The notes under the pieces were generated by a model, which was not told the DNA's origin, searched no databases, and was given only the letters and a program-made list of their open reading frames with translations. Positions 1 to 10,076 of a stretch of DNA of 62,834 nucleotides are shown here, in pieces. The translations under genes and the position numbers were made by a program. Location of the stretch: contig NZ_JAMTCP010000041.1 of assembly GCF_024171885.1 (NCBI RefSeq), positions 1 through 62,834 on the forward strand, written 5' to 3'. Position 1 is the stretch's first letter. Each line of letters opens with the position of its first letter. This DNA comes from Streptoalloteichus tenebrarius. Lineage in GTDB: Bacteria > Actinomycetota > Actinomycetes > Mycobacteriales > Pseudonocardiaceae.

Positions 1-60
<60 letters not shown>

Positions 61-149
61 GGGCCAGAAGCCTGGCGAGGGTTCACCTCAGTGAGCGTGA
101 GCCCCGGCCGCGGCGGGCACCCGGCGGAACCGCCTCACCCCCACGCGGG

Positions 150-1685
150 TCAGCCGCGCGCGTAGATCTTCACCTCGGAGATCTCCGTCGCGTTCTTGCC
201 GGCGTTGCCGCCCAGTTCGGTGATCCAGAGGATCACGTGCTGGACCGGTTCCCCACTGGTGATCGGCACGTCGGTCTGCCGCTGTTCCAGCCTGGCCTGC
301 CCGATCAGCCGGGTGTCGTCGAGCCGGGGGTTGCGGTTGGTGGCGGCGCGCACCTCCACCGCGGTGCCCTGGCTCGGCGACTCCACCACGATCTTGGACA
401 GCGCGGTCGGCTCCCTGAGCCGGAACTGGAGGCCGATGCCCGGCTTCAACGCCGGGAACTGCTGCCGGTAGGTGTCCGTCTGCCAGGCCGTCTCGGGGTC
501 GCCGTCGATGACCCGGTCGACCCGGTTCTTGTTGTCCGGCGTGCCCTTGACGTTGTAGATCTCCACCCCCGCCACCTCGACGGCGGGGCCGACCGGGGCG
601 GCCGGGTTCGCGCTGTGGCTGCCCACGACCAGCGGAGGCGTGGTGTGCTTCTTGTCCCCGGCGAACATGTCGACGGCGGACATGACCACGAAGACCAGCA
701 CCGCCGCCGTGGCCAGCGCCAGCACCGTCACGCTCGCCACGAGCTTGCGGCGCCGGACCCGCTCCCTGGCCTTCTCCTTGGCCTCGGCGGGTGTCAGCTC
801 GGCCGGCTCGCCGCGCTCCTGGATCGCCCGCATCATCGCGGTCTCGGCCTCGGCCGCCGCGGCCTGCTCCAGGACCTGGAGGATCGCCGCTCCCGTGCGC
901 ACCCCGCCGACGCTGGTGTCGACGAGACTGCGGACCGCGATGGTCGATAGCTGGTGGGGCACCGTGGGCTGGAGCGTCCTCGGCGCGACCACCGCGCCGT
1001 CCGGGCCGGTCGGGGCCGCGGGAAGGCTGTTGGGGCCGCCGGGCAGCGCCCACCGCCCGGTCAACATCAGGTACAGCGCCGCGCCGACCCCCCGCACGTC
1101 GTCCCGGGGAGTGGCCTCGGGGCGCGGCGCGGGGAACGCCAGGCGCAGCTCGCCCTCGGGCGTCACCCGGATGCGTTGGGGGTGGTCGGCGCCCAGCACC
1201 AGACCGACGTGGTGGGCCGCCTCGACCGCCGCGGCGAGCGGTTCCAGCAGCCGCGCGGCCGTGCCCGCGGGCAGCGGGCCGTCGGCGACCAGGTCGACGA
1301 GGTCGTGGCCCTGGGTCCACTCGGCGACGATGATCCCCAGCGCGCCGGCCGGGTCGCCCTTCCCAGGGGCCAGCACGTCCAACACGCGCGCCATGCCGGG
1401 GTGGATGAAGCCGCCGAAGTGCGAGGTCCGTTCGAGGGTCTTGCGGGTGCGCGCGACCGTCTCGGGGTCCGACGGGCTGCCGACCAGCACCGTCATCGCC
1501 ACGTCGCGGCCGAGGGCCCCGTCGCGCGCCCGCCAGAACTCGGCGTGCGCCCGGTGGTCCGCGCCGAGTCGCGACAGCAGTCGGTACCGACCCTCGCCGA
1601 GGATCGCGCCGGCCGTCAGGTCGACACGGCTGGGCGCCCCGCCGTCCTGGCGTGGCGTGACGGATTCCGTCGGCTTTCCACTCAC
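150..1685 (-). CDS. membrane pseudokinase with extracellular discoidin-like domain (MurJ-associated)
   Basis: 511 aa. Residues about 30-215 have the fold signature of a Ser/Thr protein kinase, but the catalytic positions are lost. The VAxK lysine motif reads VAMTVL (62-67), the HRD loop reads LGADHPQ (164-170) and DFG reads AFP (183-185), so catalysis is not expected. A basic stretch precedes one membrane segment (about 314-337). The remaining extracellular part (about 365-511) looks like a discoidin/carbohydrate-binding beta-sandwich (RVIDGDPETAWQT). In M. tuberculosis the same parts are fused to the C-terminus of MurJ (Rv3910) and the phosphorylated pseudokinase recruits FhaA to control peptidoglycan synthesis. 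Here it is a separate gene 98 bp downstream of murJ on the same strand. The role as a MurJ regulator is inferred from that homology and position. Confidence 0.88.
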   Translation of the reverse strand: MSGKPTESVTPRQDGGAPSRVDLTAGAILGEGRYRLLSRLGADHRAHAEFWRARDGALGRDVAMTVLVGSPSDPETVARTRKTLERTSHFGGFIHPGMARVLDVLAPGKGDPAGALGIIVAEWTQGHDLVDLVADGPLPAGTAARLLEPLAAAVEAAHHVGLVLGADHPQRIRVTPEGELRLAFPAPRPEATPRDDVRGVGAALYLMLTGRWALPGGPNSLPAAPTGPDGAVVAPRTLQPTVPHQLSTIAVRSLVDTSVGGVRTGAAILQVLEQAAAAEAETAMMRAIQERGEPAELTPAEAKEKARERVRRRKLVASVTVLALATAAVLVFVVMSAVDMFAGDKKHTTPPLVVGSHSANPAAPVGPAVEVAGVEIYNVKGTPDNKNRVDRVIDGDPETAWQTDTYRQQFPALKPGIGLQFRLREPTALSKIVVESPSQGTAVEVRAATNRNPRLDDTRLIGQARLEQRQTDVPITSGEPVQHVILWITELGGNAGKNATEISEVKIYARG

Positions 1686-1783
1686 CCGTGCGCTCTCCCG
1701 CTCCGCGCGCTCCCGGGATCACCCGGCCGGCCCCCCATCGGCGCGACGGAGACTCCGAGCACGAGGGTACGGGAAGTGGCGGC

Positions 1784-3730
1784 TCAGCGACGGCGGACGA
1801 GACCGCTGATGCGCCGGATGGCCGGCCGCAGCTCCTCGGCGTCGAACAGCATCAACAGCCCGAACGAGGCGACCAACGCGAGCAGCGACTCCAGCACGAG
1901 CGTCGTCCACGCCCTCGGCACCGCGCCGATCTCCGGCAGCACCGCGAAGAGCAGGTACACCAGGCCGTACGCCACGGCGCATCCGACGACCGTCGCCCCG
2001 ACGGCCTTGCCCGTCGAGACCAGCAGGCGGCGCGTCTCCAGGCGGCCGAGGCGGACCCGCAGCCACACCTGGCCGGCCACGGCGCCTGCGACGAAGCTCA
2101 GCGAGTTCACCAGCGACAGCCCGATCACGACCTGCTCGGAGTCGCAGACCAGCGGCACCGCGTAGGACAGCGGGATCTTCACGGCCATCATGACGACCAT
2201 CAGCAGCGTCGGCGTGCGGGCGTCCTTCATCGCGTAGAACACCCGGATCTGGAGCATCGTCAGCGCGAACGGGAAGAGCCCGAACGCGGAGAAGGCCAGG
2301 GCGAGCCCCACCCGGCTCGCGTTCTCCACGTTGGACTGGCCGAACGAGAAGAACGCCACGCCGAGGGGCCCGCCGACCACCGTCATCACGCCGCCGAGCG
2401 GGATCAGCATGACCGCCATGAGGCGCGCGCCCTGGGACAGGTGCGCCACCACGCCGGGCACGTCGTCGTCGGCCGCGGCCGCGCTCATCCTCGGCATGAT
2501 CGCAGAGAGCAGGGAGAAGCCGAGGATGCCGTAGGGGAGCTGGAGGAGCAGCCACGCGTAGTTGAACGCGGTGATGCCGCCCTGGGCGTGGTCGGCGGCC
2601 ACCCTGGTGTGCACGGTGACGCCGACCTGGCTGACCGCGACGTACCCGATCACCCACGCGGCGAGGCCGCCGAACTCGTTCAGCCGGCGGTCCCAGCCCC
2701 ACCGCCAGCGGAACCGGAACCCCGACCGGCGCAGCGCCGGCAGCATGTACGCGGCCTGGAGGACGATGCCCAACGTGGTGCCCACGCCCAGGAGCAGGAG
2801 TTTCGGGTTGGTCAGGCTGACGTCGCCGGTGCCGAGCCCGCCGGGCACCACCCAGTAGAGCAGCAGGACGACGATCACGACCAGGTTGTTCAGCACCGGG
2901 GCCCACGCGGGTGGGCCGAACACGTGCCGGGCGTTGAGGATCGCCCCGAACAACGCGCTGAGCCCGAGGAAGACGATCTCCGGGAGCAGCAGGTAGGCCA
3001 GCGCGGAGGTCAACGCGGGGTCGGCCCTGCTGTCCGAGCTGATGTAGACGCCGACCAGCAGCGGGGCCGCCACCGTGGCGACCACCGTCGCGATCCCGAG
3101 CAGGACCGTGGAGACGGTGATCAGGAGCTGGGTGTAGCCCTCGCCCCCGTCGGCGTCCTCCTTCTGGGAGCGCACCAGGAGCGGGACCACGACGCTGGTC
3201 AGCACACCGCCGAGCAGCAGCTCGTTGATGATCGTCGGGAGCGTCTGCGCGATCTGGTACGAGTCGTTGACGGCCCCGGTGCCCACGGCGGCGGCGAGCA
3301 GCAGCTTCGACAGGAAGCCGGTGGCCCTGCTGATCAACGTGGGGAGCGCCATCGAGGCGCTGTCCCTGGCCAGCGACTTCTCGTCCCGCAGCCCGGACTC
3401 GAGCTGGGTCTGGCCGGACGCCACGGCCTCGGCCCCCTCCGGCACGGTCGGGATGATCTGGGTCTCCGCGGCCGCGACCGGGTCGACCGGGACCCGCCGG
3501 ATCGGCTCGGTGGGGGCCTCGGTGACCCGGGGGATCCGCTGGGTCTGGTCGAAGGGGGTTCCCTGCCCGGCCTGCCCGCCGCCGGGTCGTCCCCGTCCGG
3601 GCGGGCCGGGAGGACCGAGGGGCGGCTGCGGCGGGGGCCCGGGGCGACGGGGCGTCGCGCCCCCGCCCGAGGGGCCCGTGGGCCCGGACGGACGGTACGG
3701 ACCTGTCGGACCCACCTGTCGCCCGTGCAT
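1784..3730 (-). CDS. murJ: lipid II flippase MurJ (MviN family)
   Basis: 648 aa. MurJ moves lipid-linked peptidoglycan precursor across the cytoplasmic membrane. The N-terminal 120 residues are a Pro/Gly-rich cytoplasmic tail. The membrane core then begins (SASMALPTLISRATGFLSK) and continues through about 14 hydrophobic segments to the C-terminus, with the family pattern NDSYQIAQTLPTIINELLLGG near its start. No kinase domain follows, unlike the fused mycobacterial protein; that module is the next gene. The ATG at 3730 was chosen because it overlaps the stop of the upstream gene as TGATG, implying translational coupling. The frame stays open further upstream, but only as a shadow of the neighbouring gene. 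Confidence 0.95.
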   Translation of the reverse strand: MHGRQVGPTGPYRPSGPTGPSGGGATPRRPGPPPQPPLGPPGPPGRGRPGGGQAGQGTPFDQTQRIPRVTEAPTEPIRRVPVDPVAAAETQIIPTVPEGAEAVASGQTQLESGLRDEKSLARDSASMALPTLISRATGFLSKLLLAAAVGTGAVNDSYQIAQTLPTIINELLLGGVLTSVVVPLLVRSQKEDADGGEGYTQLLITVSTVLLGIATVVATVAAPLLVGVYISSDSRADPALTSALAYLLLPEIVFLGLSALFGAILNARHVFGPPAWAPVLNNLVVIVVLLLYWVVPGGLGTGDVSLTNPKLLLLGVGTTLGIVLQAAYMLPALRRSGFRFRWRWGWDRRLNEFGGLAAWVIGYVAVSQVGVTVHTRVAADHAQGGITAFNYAWLLLQLPYGILGFSLLSAIMPRMSAAAADDDVPGVVAHLSQGARLMAVMLIPLGGVMTVVGGPLGVAFFSFGQSNVENASRVGLALAFSAFGLFPFALTMLQIRVFYAMKDARTPTLLMVVMMAVKIPLSYAVPLVCDSEQVVIGLSLVNSLSFVAGAVAGQVWLRVRLGRLETRRLLVSTGKAVGATVVGCAVAYGLVYLLFAVLPEIGAVPRAWTTLVLESLLALVASFGLLMLFDAEELRPAIRRISGLVRRR

Positions 3731-6006
3731 CAGCTCTCGCTCGCCCCTTCGTCCCCGGGCCGTCCGGTCGTTCCGTGTGCCACCGGAACTCCCTGGTCCG
3801 CGGTCGCGCCGGCGCGTGCCGCGCGCACGCGACGAACGAGGCGGCGGGCGACCAACGCGACCAGCAGGACCGCCGCTCCGGCGGTGATGGCCGTGGTGAT
3901 GGTGCCGTACGCGCTCGAGGTGACGCGGAGTCTGGTGGTCTGACCGAGAGGTGTGCCACCCGGAGTTGACACCGAGACGTCGACGTAGAACTGCCCGGAG
4001 CGCTGCACCTCGGTGGGGATGCGCAGCGAGCGGCTGGTGCGCGCCGACACCTGCTGGACCTCCAGCTTCTGGGTGCGCAGGCCGGCGGCGCTGAGGATGT
4101 TGATCTGCACGTGCACGGTGACGGGCAGGGTGTTGGCGATGGTCAGCGGCAGCGGGCTGTCCGAGGAGGCCAGCGTGTACGGGGTGGCCTGCCCCAGGAC
4201 CTTCACGCCCTCCCTCAGGTCGTCGAGCTGGTCCGCGGTGTTGGTCGCCCAGCTCTCGGCCAGGGCCGGCGCGCCGCGCCACGCGGTGGACACCGACCGG
4301 AACACGCCGAGCTGGATCGGGCTCACGAGGTTGCCCGGCAGGTAGTTGTTGTTCGCCGGGTCCGGCTTCATGGCCGAGAGCAGGTCCCGCACCTGGTTGT
4401 GGATCGTGGTCAACCGGGCGGTGACGTTCGGCGGCACCTCCTGGCCGCCGGCGTCCACCGGGTAGGTCAACGCGGCCGTGCCGGCGTCCGGGGTGGTGGT
4501 GGCGAGCTGGGGCAGCCCGGTCGGCTCCGCGAACCTGCCGTCGACGAGGTCGCGCGCCGTGTGCAGCAGGCCGCGCAGGGCGTCGGCCGGCAGGCCCCAC
4601 CTGCGGGGCGGGGCGAGCACGAGCGGGCCGTCCGGCCGGGCCACGGTGGTCCGGTGCACCAGGACGCCGAGGGCGTTCTGCGCGGCGGTCGTGGCGCGGC
4701 CGTCCTGGCCGGACCCCTGGGCGACCGGGTCCAGCGCGCTGTCGAACAGCGGCTCGATCCGCAGGCCGAGCGGCGCCTGCCCACCGCTCGCCTGGCCTCC
4801 CGCCACGCGGACGGGGGCGCTGCCCGCCGGCGTGTCCTGGAGGCCGCGCGGCTCCAGCAGCACGCTGGTCGTCCCCAGCGAGACCAGGTCGGACATGGCG
4901 CGTTCGTCCAGCACCCCGTCATGCGGCCACACGACCTTGGACGCCGGGTCCACGCCCAGGACGTCCTTCACGGTCCTCGCGCCCTCGGTGACGGCCTTCC
5001 CCGTCACCTCGGACAGCCCGGCGCGGGACAGCGCGACCACGTCGACGTCGGCGGTGGGCAGCGCCAGCACGCAGCGCCCCTTGACGACCTCCTTGAGGCG
5101 CGCCAGCCAGCTCTTGGCCGCGTTCGCGCCGGAGCCGTCGACCTCGGCGCCGGACCGGTCGCGGCGCACCAGGTAGCCCCGGCTCATCGCCTCGGCCGTC
5201 GACAGCAGGTCGGGGTCGACCGCGAAGCACAGGGCGTTGCCCAGCGGAGAACCGGCCGGCGCCTCCTGCTCGACCGCCCTGACCAGGTCGGCCAGCCGCC
5301 CGCCCTGGGCGAACGAGGTGGCCAGCTCGTCGTCCCCGAGGACGGCCCTGCCGTCGTCGGCGGTGCCGACGACGCGGGGACGGTCCACGAGCGGCCACAG
5401 CATCGTCAGCGGCACCGGCCGGCCGGCGCCCGCGTTCGGCCCGCCGTCCGGCAGGCCGGTGACCGGCAGCAGCATCCTGGCCTCGTCCAGGGCGGCGGAC
5501 CCCCCGCGCTGCGGCCGTCCGTTCACGACGACCGCGACGGGGTAGACGCCCGGCTCGTTGACGCGCAGCGAGTCGGAGGCGATCGGGCGGAGCTTCATCT
5601 CCAGCGTGAACTCGACGCTCTGCCCCGGGTCCACGCCGTCGGCCACCCGCTGCGGGGCGGGGTCGATGTACCGGGTGTTCTCCGAGCCGCGCAGCGCGTC
5701 GCGGAGCCGGTCGGAGGTGCGCAGTGCCTCACCGCGCTGGAGCTTGACCTCGACGTTCTCGACCCGGCGGTTGCCCGTGTTCGTCACCCGACCGGTCACG
5801 GTCACCTTGTTGGGGCCGCTCGCCGTGACCACCTGGGGGCTCAGCGAGGTCACGTCCACCCGCACCGCCCGCGCCGGGTCGTCCCCCCTGTCGGGCTGCT
5901 GCCCGTGCGCCGGCGCCGCGAACGGCGTGGTCAGGACGGCGACGACCCCGGTGAGCAGCGCGGCCCACGCGCGCCCCCACGCCCGCCTCGGTCCCGGCCC
6001 GGTCAC
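3730..6006 (-). CDS. exported DUF6049-family protein, Rv3909-like
   Basis: 758 aa with an N-terminal signal sequence (hydrophobic stretch about 14-35 ending near APAHGQQ), a large extracytoplasmic region and a C-terminal membrane anchor ([22 protein letters not shown]) followed by a basic tail. The region after the signal resembles an Ig-like/NEW3 beta-sandwich ([20 protein letters not shown]). Position between the Nudix gene and murJ matches mycobacterial Rv3909, a conserved protein of unknown function. The start is GTG, and GTGA at 6003-6006 overlaps the upstream stop by four bases. The downstream stop shares a base with the murJ start. This tight operon suggests an envelope role, but no biochemical function can be assigned. 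Confidence 0.85.
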   Translation of the reverse strand: MTGPGPRRAWGRAWAALLTGVVAVLTTPFAAPAHGQQPDRGDDPARAVRVDVTSLSPQVVTASGPNKVTVTGRVTNTGNRRVENVEVKLQRGEALRTSDRLRDALRGSENTRYIDPAPQRVADGVDPGQSVEFTLEMKLRPIASDSLRVNEPGVYPVAVVVNGRPQRGGSAALDEARMLLPVTGLPDGGPNAGAGRPVPLTMLWPLVDRPRVVGTADDGRAVLGDDELATSFAQGGRLADLVRAVEQEAPAGSPLGNALCFAVDPDLLSTAEAMSRGYLVRRDRSGAEVDGSGANAAKSWLARLKEVVKGRCVLALPTADVDVVALSRAGLSEVTGKAVTEGARTVKDVLGVDPASKVVWPHDGVLDERAMSDLVSLGTTSVLLEPRGLQDTPAGSAPVRVAGGQASGGQAPLGLRIEPLFDSALDPVAQGSGQDGRATTAAQNALGVLVHRTTVARPDGPLVLAPPRRWGLPADALRGLLHTARDLVDGRFAEPTGLPQLATTTPDAGTAALTYPVDAGGQEVPPNVTARLTTIHNQVRDLLSAMKPDPANNNYLPGNLVSPIQLGVFRSVSTAWRGAPALAESWATNTADQLDDLREGVKVLGQATPYTLASSDSPLPLTIANTLPVTVHVQINILSAAGLRTQKLEVQQVSARTSRSLRIPTEVQRSGQFYVDVSVSTPGGTPLGQTTRLRVTSSAYGTITTAITAGAAVLLVALVARRLVRRVRAARAGATADQGVPVAHGTTGRPGDEGASES

Positions 6007-6500
6007 GCCTGCTCCGCCAACAGCTCGGCCGCCCGACGCACCAGCCGGCGCTCGTCGGCGTAGGCGAGCAGCTCGTCCAACTCACCAAGCGGCACCCACG
6101 CCACCTCGGTGACCTCCACGTCCTCGTCGGAAAGCTCGCCGCCCACCGCTTCCAGCAGGAAGTGGTGCACCGTCTTGTGCACCCGCCGGTCGTCGGCGAC
6201 GAACCAGTAGTCGATCGTGCCCAGCGCGGTGAGCACGCGGCCCTCGATGCCGGTCTCCTCGGCCACCTCGCGCACGGCGGCCTGCTCGGCGGTCTCGCCG
6301 GGCTCGATGTGGCCCTTGGGCAGGGACCACAACAGCCGCCCGCGCCGGTCGAGCCGACCGATCACGGCCGCGTGCCGGCGCCCGCTGTCGAGCACCAGCC
6401 CGCCGGCGGAGGTCTCGTCGACGGTCCGCAGCCGACGGCCCCGGCGCCGGCTCCGGCGCCCCGGCTTGCTACCGCCGGAACGGCCGGACGACGGGGGCAT
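6003..6500 (-). CDS. Nudix hydrolase (MutT4/Rv3908-like)
   Basis: About 165 aa from the ATG at 6500. It carries a complete Nudix box, GHIEPGE then seven residues then REVAEETGI, which binds the divalent metal that hydrolyses nucleoside-diphosphate-linked substrates. A basic N-terminus ([11 protein letters not shown]) precedes the domain. The reading frame continues upstream to 6935, but that part overlaps the divergent cca gene and has no coding character, so the shorter start is preferred. It is the first gene of the murJ operon and overlaps the next gene by four bases. Rv3908 (MutT4) holds the same place in mycobacteria; substrate is unknown from sequence. Confidence 0.88.
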   Translation of the reverse strand: MPPSSGRSGGSKPGRRSRRRGRRLRTVDETSAGGLVLDSGRRHAAVIGRLDRRGRLLWSLPKGHIEPGETAEQAAVREVAEETGIEGRVLTALGTIDYWFVADDRRVHKTVHHFLLEAVGGELSDEDVEVTEVAWVPLGELDELLAYADERRLVRRAAELLAEQA

Positions 6501-6571
6501 GGTTGCGATGGTAGTGACACGGGAGGGGCCGCCGTCCGCCTCCGCGCGCGGGCGGGATGAGCTGCGGCAAG

Positions 6572-6586
6572 TACCCTGGTCCCCCG
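6572..6586 (+). promoter_or_regulatory. -10 element for leaderless cca transcript
   Basis: TACCCT at 6572-6577 matches the actinobacterial -10 consensus TANNNT and lies eight bases before the GTG start of cca. No Shine-Dalgarno sequence separates them. Transcription would begin at or within a base or two of the start codon. Confidence 0.6.
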
Positions 6587-8091
6587 TGCCGCCGACCAAC
6601 CACGCCCAGCCGAGCAACCACGCCGCGCGTCCGGCGCCGGTGCACCGAGGGAAGGCCCAGCGCAACGCCGTGCTCGAACTGCTGCGCATCGCACCGGTCG
6701 CGGACGAGCTCGCGGAGCGGTTCGTCGCGGCGGGGCACCGGCTGTACCTGGTCGGCGGGAGCGTGCGGGACGCGCTGCTCGGCAGGCTCGGGACCGACCT
6801 GGACTTCACCACCGACGCACGCCCGGAGCAGGTGCAGCGCGTCCTCTCCGGGTGGGCCGAGGCGGTCTGGGACACCGGCATCGCCTTCGGCACGGTGGGC
6901 GCGACCAAGCGCGGCGCGACGCTGGAGATCACCACCTTCCGGGCGGACGTCTACGACCGGACGACCAGGAACCCCGAGGTCACCTTCGGCGACAGCATCG
7001 AGGGCGACCTGGTGCGGCGGGACTTCACGGTCAACGCCATGGCGGTCGAGCTGCCGGAGCGCCGCTTCGTCGACCCGCACGACGGGATGGAGGCGTTGGT
7101 CGACCGGGTGCTGGACACCCCGGCCACGCCCGAGGAGTCCTTCGCCGACGACCCGCTGCGGATGCTGCGCGCCGCCCGGTTCGTGTCGCAGCTCGGGTTC
7201 GAGCCCGCGCCGCGCGTCGTGACCGCGATGACCGCGATGGCCGGTGAGATCGAGCGCATCACGGCGGAGCGCGTGCAGACCGAGCTGTCCAAGCTCCTCT
7301 GCGGCGCGCACCCCCGCAAGGGCATCGAGCTGCTCGTGGACACCGGCCTGGCCGACCACGTGCTGCCCGAGGTCCCCGCCATGCGGCTGGAGATCGACGA
7401 GCACCACCAGCACAAGGACGTCTACCACCACTCGCTCGTGGTGCTGGACCAGGCGATCGCGCTGGAGAAGCGGGACGACCCCGACGCCGAGCCCGACCTC
7501 GTGCTGCGGCTGGCGGCGTTGCTGCACGACATCGGCAAGCCCGCGACGCGGCGGTTCGAGCCGGGCGGCGGGGTGAGCTTCCACCACCACGAGGTGGTCG
7601 GCGCGAAGATGGTCAGGAAGCGGCTGCGGGCGCTGCGGTTCTCCAAGGAGATCACCGAGGACGTCGCGAAGCTGGTGTACCTCCACCTGAGGTTCCACGG
7701 CTACGGCACGGGCCAGTGGACCGACTCGGCGGTGCGCCGCTACGTCACCGACGCCGGCCCGCTGCTGTCGCGGCTCCACAAGCTCGTCCGCGCCGACTGC
7801 ACGACGCGGAACCGGCGCAAGGCGCAGGCGTTGCAGCGCACCTACGACGACCTCGAGGCCAGGATCCAGCGGTTGTCCGACGAGGAGGACCTGCGGCGCG
7901 TGCGGCCCGACCTCGACGGCAACGAGATCATGCGGCTGCTGGGCCTGCCGCCGGGGCCGCTCGTGGGCAGGGCGTGGAAGCACCTCAAGGAGCTGCGGCT
8001 GGACCGCGGGCCGCTGGAGCACGACGAGGCGGTCGCCGAGCTGTTCCGGTGGGCGCGGGAGCAGGGGATCGACGTTCCCGATCAGCCCTGA
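6586..8091 (+). CDS. cca: CCA-adding tRNA nucleotidyltransferase / poly(A) polymerase family
   Basis: 501 aa. Adds or repairs the 3' CCA of tRNA. The class II nucleotidyltransferase head is clear: [10 protein letters not shown] (56-65) followed by the metal-binding DLD at 71-73, then the RNA-binding core ([27 protein letters not shown]). A C-terminal HD phosphohydrolase domain is present (LLHDIGKP, about 312-318). The GTG at 6586 was chosen because upstream sequence in frame overlaps the divergent Nudix gene, a TACCCT -10 lies just upstream, and the known head domain begins about 55 residues later, as in mycobacterial PcnA. It is divergent from the Nudix-murJ operon, as Rv3907c is in M. tuberculosis. 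Confidence 0.95.
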   Translation: MPPTNHAQPSNHAARPAPVHRGKAQRNAVLELLRIAPVADELAERFVAAGHRLYLVGGSVRDALLGRLGTDLDFTTDARPEQVQRVLSGWAEAVWDTGIAFGTVGATKRGATLEITTFRADVYDRTTRNPEVTFGDSIEGDLVRRDFTVNAMAVELPERRFVDPHDGMEALVDRVLDTPATPEESFADDPLRMLRAARFVSQLGFEPAPRVVTAMTAMAGEIERITAERVQTELSKLLCGAHPRKGIELLVDTGLADHVLPEVPAMRLEIDEHHQHKDVYHHSLVVLDQAIALEKRDDPDAEPDLVLRLAALLHDIGKPATRRFEPGGGVSFHHHEVVGAKMVRKRLRALRFSKEITEDVAKLVYLHLRFHGYGTGQWTDSAVRRYVTDAGPLLSRLHKLVRADCTTRNRRKAQALQRTYDDLEARIQRLSDEEDLRRVRPDLDGNEIMRLLGLPPGPLVGRAWKHLKELRLDRGPLEHDEAVAELFRWAREQGIDVPDQP

Positions 8092-8204
8092 CCAGGGCCT
8101 GGTTCCCCTGGGGCCTCCCGGGGTGGGCTCCGGCTGTTGAGGGCGCGACGGCCGTCGTCGGGGTGCGGCGGGGCCTAGCAGCTCGGCGGCGATGAGGCAA
8201 ACAG

Positions 8205-8286
8205 TTGTCCACAGGGCCGCTCGGGCTTTGTCTCGAAGGTGTTGCTCAACCCGATGGTCGGGTGATGGCGGGCGGAGTTATCCACA
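8205..8286 (+). promoter_or_regulatory. two perfect DnaA boxes between convergent genes
   Basis: TTGTCCACA at 8205-8213 and TTATCCACA at 8278-8286 match the high-affinity DnaA-box consensus TT(G/A)TCCACA in the same orientation. They lie between the 3' ends of cca and the MFS gene, so a promoter role for either neighbour is unlikely. The rest of the 310-bp gap holds only the repeat that follows and a short inverted repeat just after the cca stop. Confidence 0.75.
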
Positions 8287-8320
8287 GGCTCGGGGCGAGG
8301 TGTTCCGGCGGCGCCGGGGT

Positions 8321-8367
8321 GGCCGATAGGCTGGAGCGGGGCTCGCCCCCCGGGTGGGTGGGGGGCT
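8321..8367. repeat. dispersed repeat, copy 1
   Basis: This 47-bp segment begins GGCCGATAGGCTGGAG, continues through the hairpin GGGGCTCGCCCC and ends in a G-rich run. It recurs almost exactly at 45834-45880 in the same orientation, with the first 35 bases identical. In both copies it begins 33-34 bp after a TTATCCACA box, and a GTCAGGGCCTGGGG motif (8401-8414 here) follows. A TAGGCT hexamer at 8327-8332 could be a -10 element. Function is unknown. Confidence 0.85.
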
Positions 8368-8401
8368 GTCTTCAGGTGGTGTGGAGGGGCGAAGCGGCAG
8401 G

Positions 8402-9745
8402 TCAGGGCCTGGGGGAGATCGCCTCGGGCGGGTCGCTGCGGGGTCGTGGTCCCTGGCGCCGGTCCATCAGCGGGTAGCCGGCCATGCCGACCAGGTAGAC
8501 CGAGGCCACCGCGACGAGCAGGGTCGGCGCGTACCCGTTCTGGGGGAGCACGACAGCCGTCAGGGAGATCGCCAGCACGTACATGACGTTGAACAGCGTG
8601 TCGTAGAGCGCGAACACGCGGCCCCGGACCTCGTCGCCCACGTCCTGCTGGACCGCCGCGTCCACGCACAGCTTCACCACCTGGCCGCCGCCCGCGATGA
8701 AGAACGTCGCCACGACCACCATCGGCAGGTTCAGGCACAGGCCCACGCACAACTGCGCGGTCGCGGCCGTGAGCAGCGCCGAGACGACCGCTGTCCGGCG
8801 GCCCACCCTGTTCACCAGCGGCGCGGTGACCACGGCGGCCACCAGCATGCCCGCCGCGCCCGCGGCGACCGCCTGCCCGACGCCGGCCATGCCCGCGCGG
8901 AACGGTCCCTGGTCGCCGAACGCGTACCGCATGAGCAGCACCCCGGCCAGCGTCGAGGTGCCGAACACCACGCGATGCGCCATCAGCGCGACGAAGCCGG
9001 CGGCCACCGACGGGGTCGTGGCGACCGCGCGAGCGCCGTCGCCGAGGCCACGGGCGACCGCCACCAGGGTCTGCGACGGCTCGTCGCACTCGTCCGGGCC
9101 GAGTCGGCCCCTGGCGAACCCCGCCGAGACCAGCGCCGCGGCCACCGAACCCACGACGGCGACGGCGGTGACCAGCGCGGAACCCGCGTTGTCCGCGCCG
9201 ACCACCCCGCGCAGGCCGATCGCGCAGGCCCCGCCGACCGCGGCGGCGGCCGCGCCGAGCGTCGCGGCCAGCGCGTTGGCCTCGACCAGGTGGTCCCGGT
9301 CGACGACGTGCGGCAACGCGGCCGACAACCCGGCTCCGACGAACCGGCTCACCCCCATGACCAGCAGCGCGCCGGTGTAGAGCGGGACCCCCTCCATCCC
9401 TGAGCCGACGGCGGCGACGGTGAGCAGCACGAGGGCGCCGCGCACGAGGTTCGCCACGACGAGCACCCGCCGCCGGTCCCAGCGGTCGAGCAGCGCGCCC
9501 GCGAACGGGCCGATCACCGAGTACGGCAGCAGCAGGACCGCGAGGCCGGCGGCGACCGCGGCCGGGTCCGCCTGCCGTTCCGGGTTGAACAACACCGCGC
9601 CGCCCAGGCCGGCCTGGAAGACCCCGTCACCCCACTGGGCGATGAGTCGGGAGGCCAGCAGCCGGCGGAAGCCGCTGCCGGCGAACAGCCGACGCGCTCC
9701 CACCCTCCTGGTGGAACTGGTCGCCGAATCGGCGGCGGTCGTCAC
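8402..9745 (-). CDS. MFS transporter, Rv0037c-like
   Basis: 447 aa with about 12 hydrophobic segments in two halves separated by a charged loop (GFARGRLGPDECDEPSQ). The major-facilitator loop signature between segments 2 and 3 reads GALLDRWDRRRVLV. It begins ATG at 9745 and is divergent from the YqgE gene, the arrangement seen for Rv0037c/Rv0038 in M. tuberculosis. The substrate cannot be read from sequence. The family includes drug exporters, and neighbours do not help. Confidence 0.85.
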   Translation of the reverse strand: MTTAADSATSSTRRVGARRLFAGSGFRRLLASRLIAQWGDGVFQAGLGGAVLFNPERQADPAAVAAGLAVLLLPYSVIGPFAGALLDRWDRRRVLVVANLVRGALVLLTVAAVGSGMEGVPLYTGALLVMGVSRFVGAGLSAALPHVVDRDHLVEANALAATLGAAAAAVGGACAIGLRGVVGADNAGSALVTAVAVVGSVAAALVSAGFARGRLGPDECDEPSQTLVAVARGLGDGARAVATTPSVAAGFVALMAHRVVFGTSTLAGVLLMRYAFGDQGPFRAGMAGVGQAVAAGAAGMLVAAVVTAPLVNRVGRRTAVVSALLTAATAQLCVGLCLNLPMVVVATFFIAGGGQVVKLCVDAAVQQDVGDEVRGRVFALYDTLFNVMYVLAISLTAVVLPQNGYAPTLLVAVASVYLVGMAGYPLMDRRQGPRPRSDPPEAISPRP

Positions 9746-10076
9746 GGAAACCCAGCCTACGGACGCGGGACGGCCGCGCGGGCGAGATCACGCGACTCGG
9801 TCGGCGGCGGGAGTCGCCATGCGGGCGCCGAACACACGACTGGCCGGGCCTTTCGGCCCGGCCAGCGGTGGTCGATGACCCGGTCGCCTCTCGGCGGCAT
9901 GGCGCGACGCGGCTCCAGCCGTACGGTATTCCGCGAAGGCTCTCTCAAGTGGGCCCGGGGGACACGGAGGCCACCGACCACGACTGACAACGTAGTCCGT
10001 CCGCCGGGTGTTCCCCACCCCGGCATGTCTTCGACGTGACCCGTGTCGCAGGGGTGGTCGGTGGGATCATGGGCGG
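9746..10076. other. divergent intergenic region with a strong hairpin
   Basis: 331 bp between the starts of the MFS and YqgE genes. It holds a perfect inverted repeat, TGGCCGGGCC-TTTC-GGCCCGGCCA (9841-9864), with no T-run. An 89-codon minus-strand frame spans it but has no recognisable domain and was not called. GATCAT at 10065-10070 could be the -10 for the YqgE gene. Confidence 0.5.

Noticed and set aside
1688-3943. 751-codon plus-strand open frame opposite murJ
   Set aside because: The product is His/Arg/Asp/Gln-rich with no domain, and murJ on the other strand is unambiguous.
9757-10026. 89-codon minus-strand frame in the MFS-YqgE gap
   Set aside because: No domain or ribosome site, Arg/Pro-rich, and it runs through a perfect hairpin.
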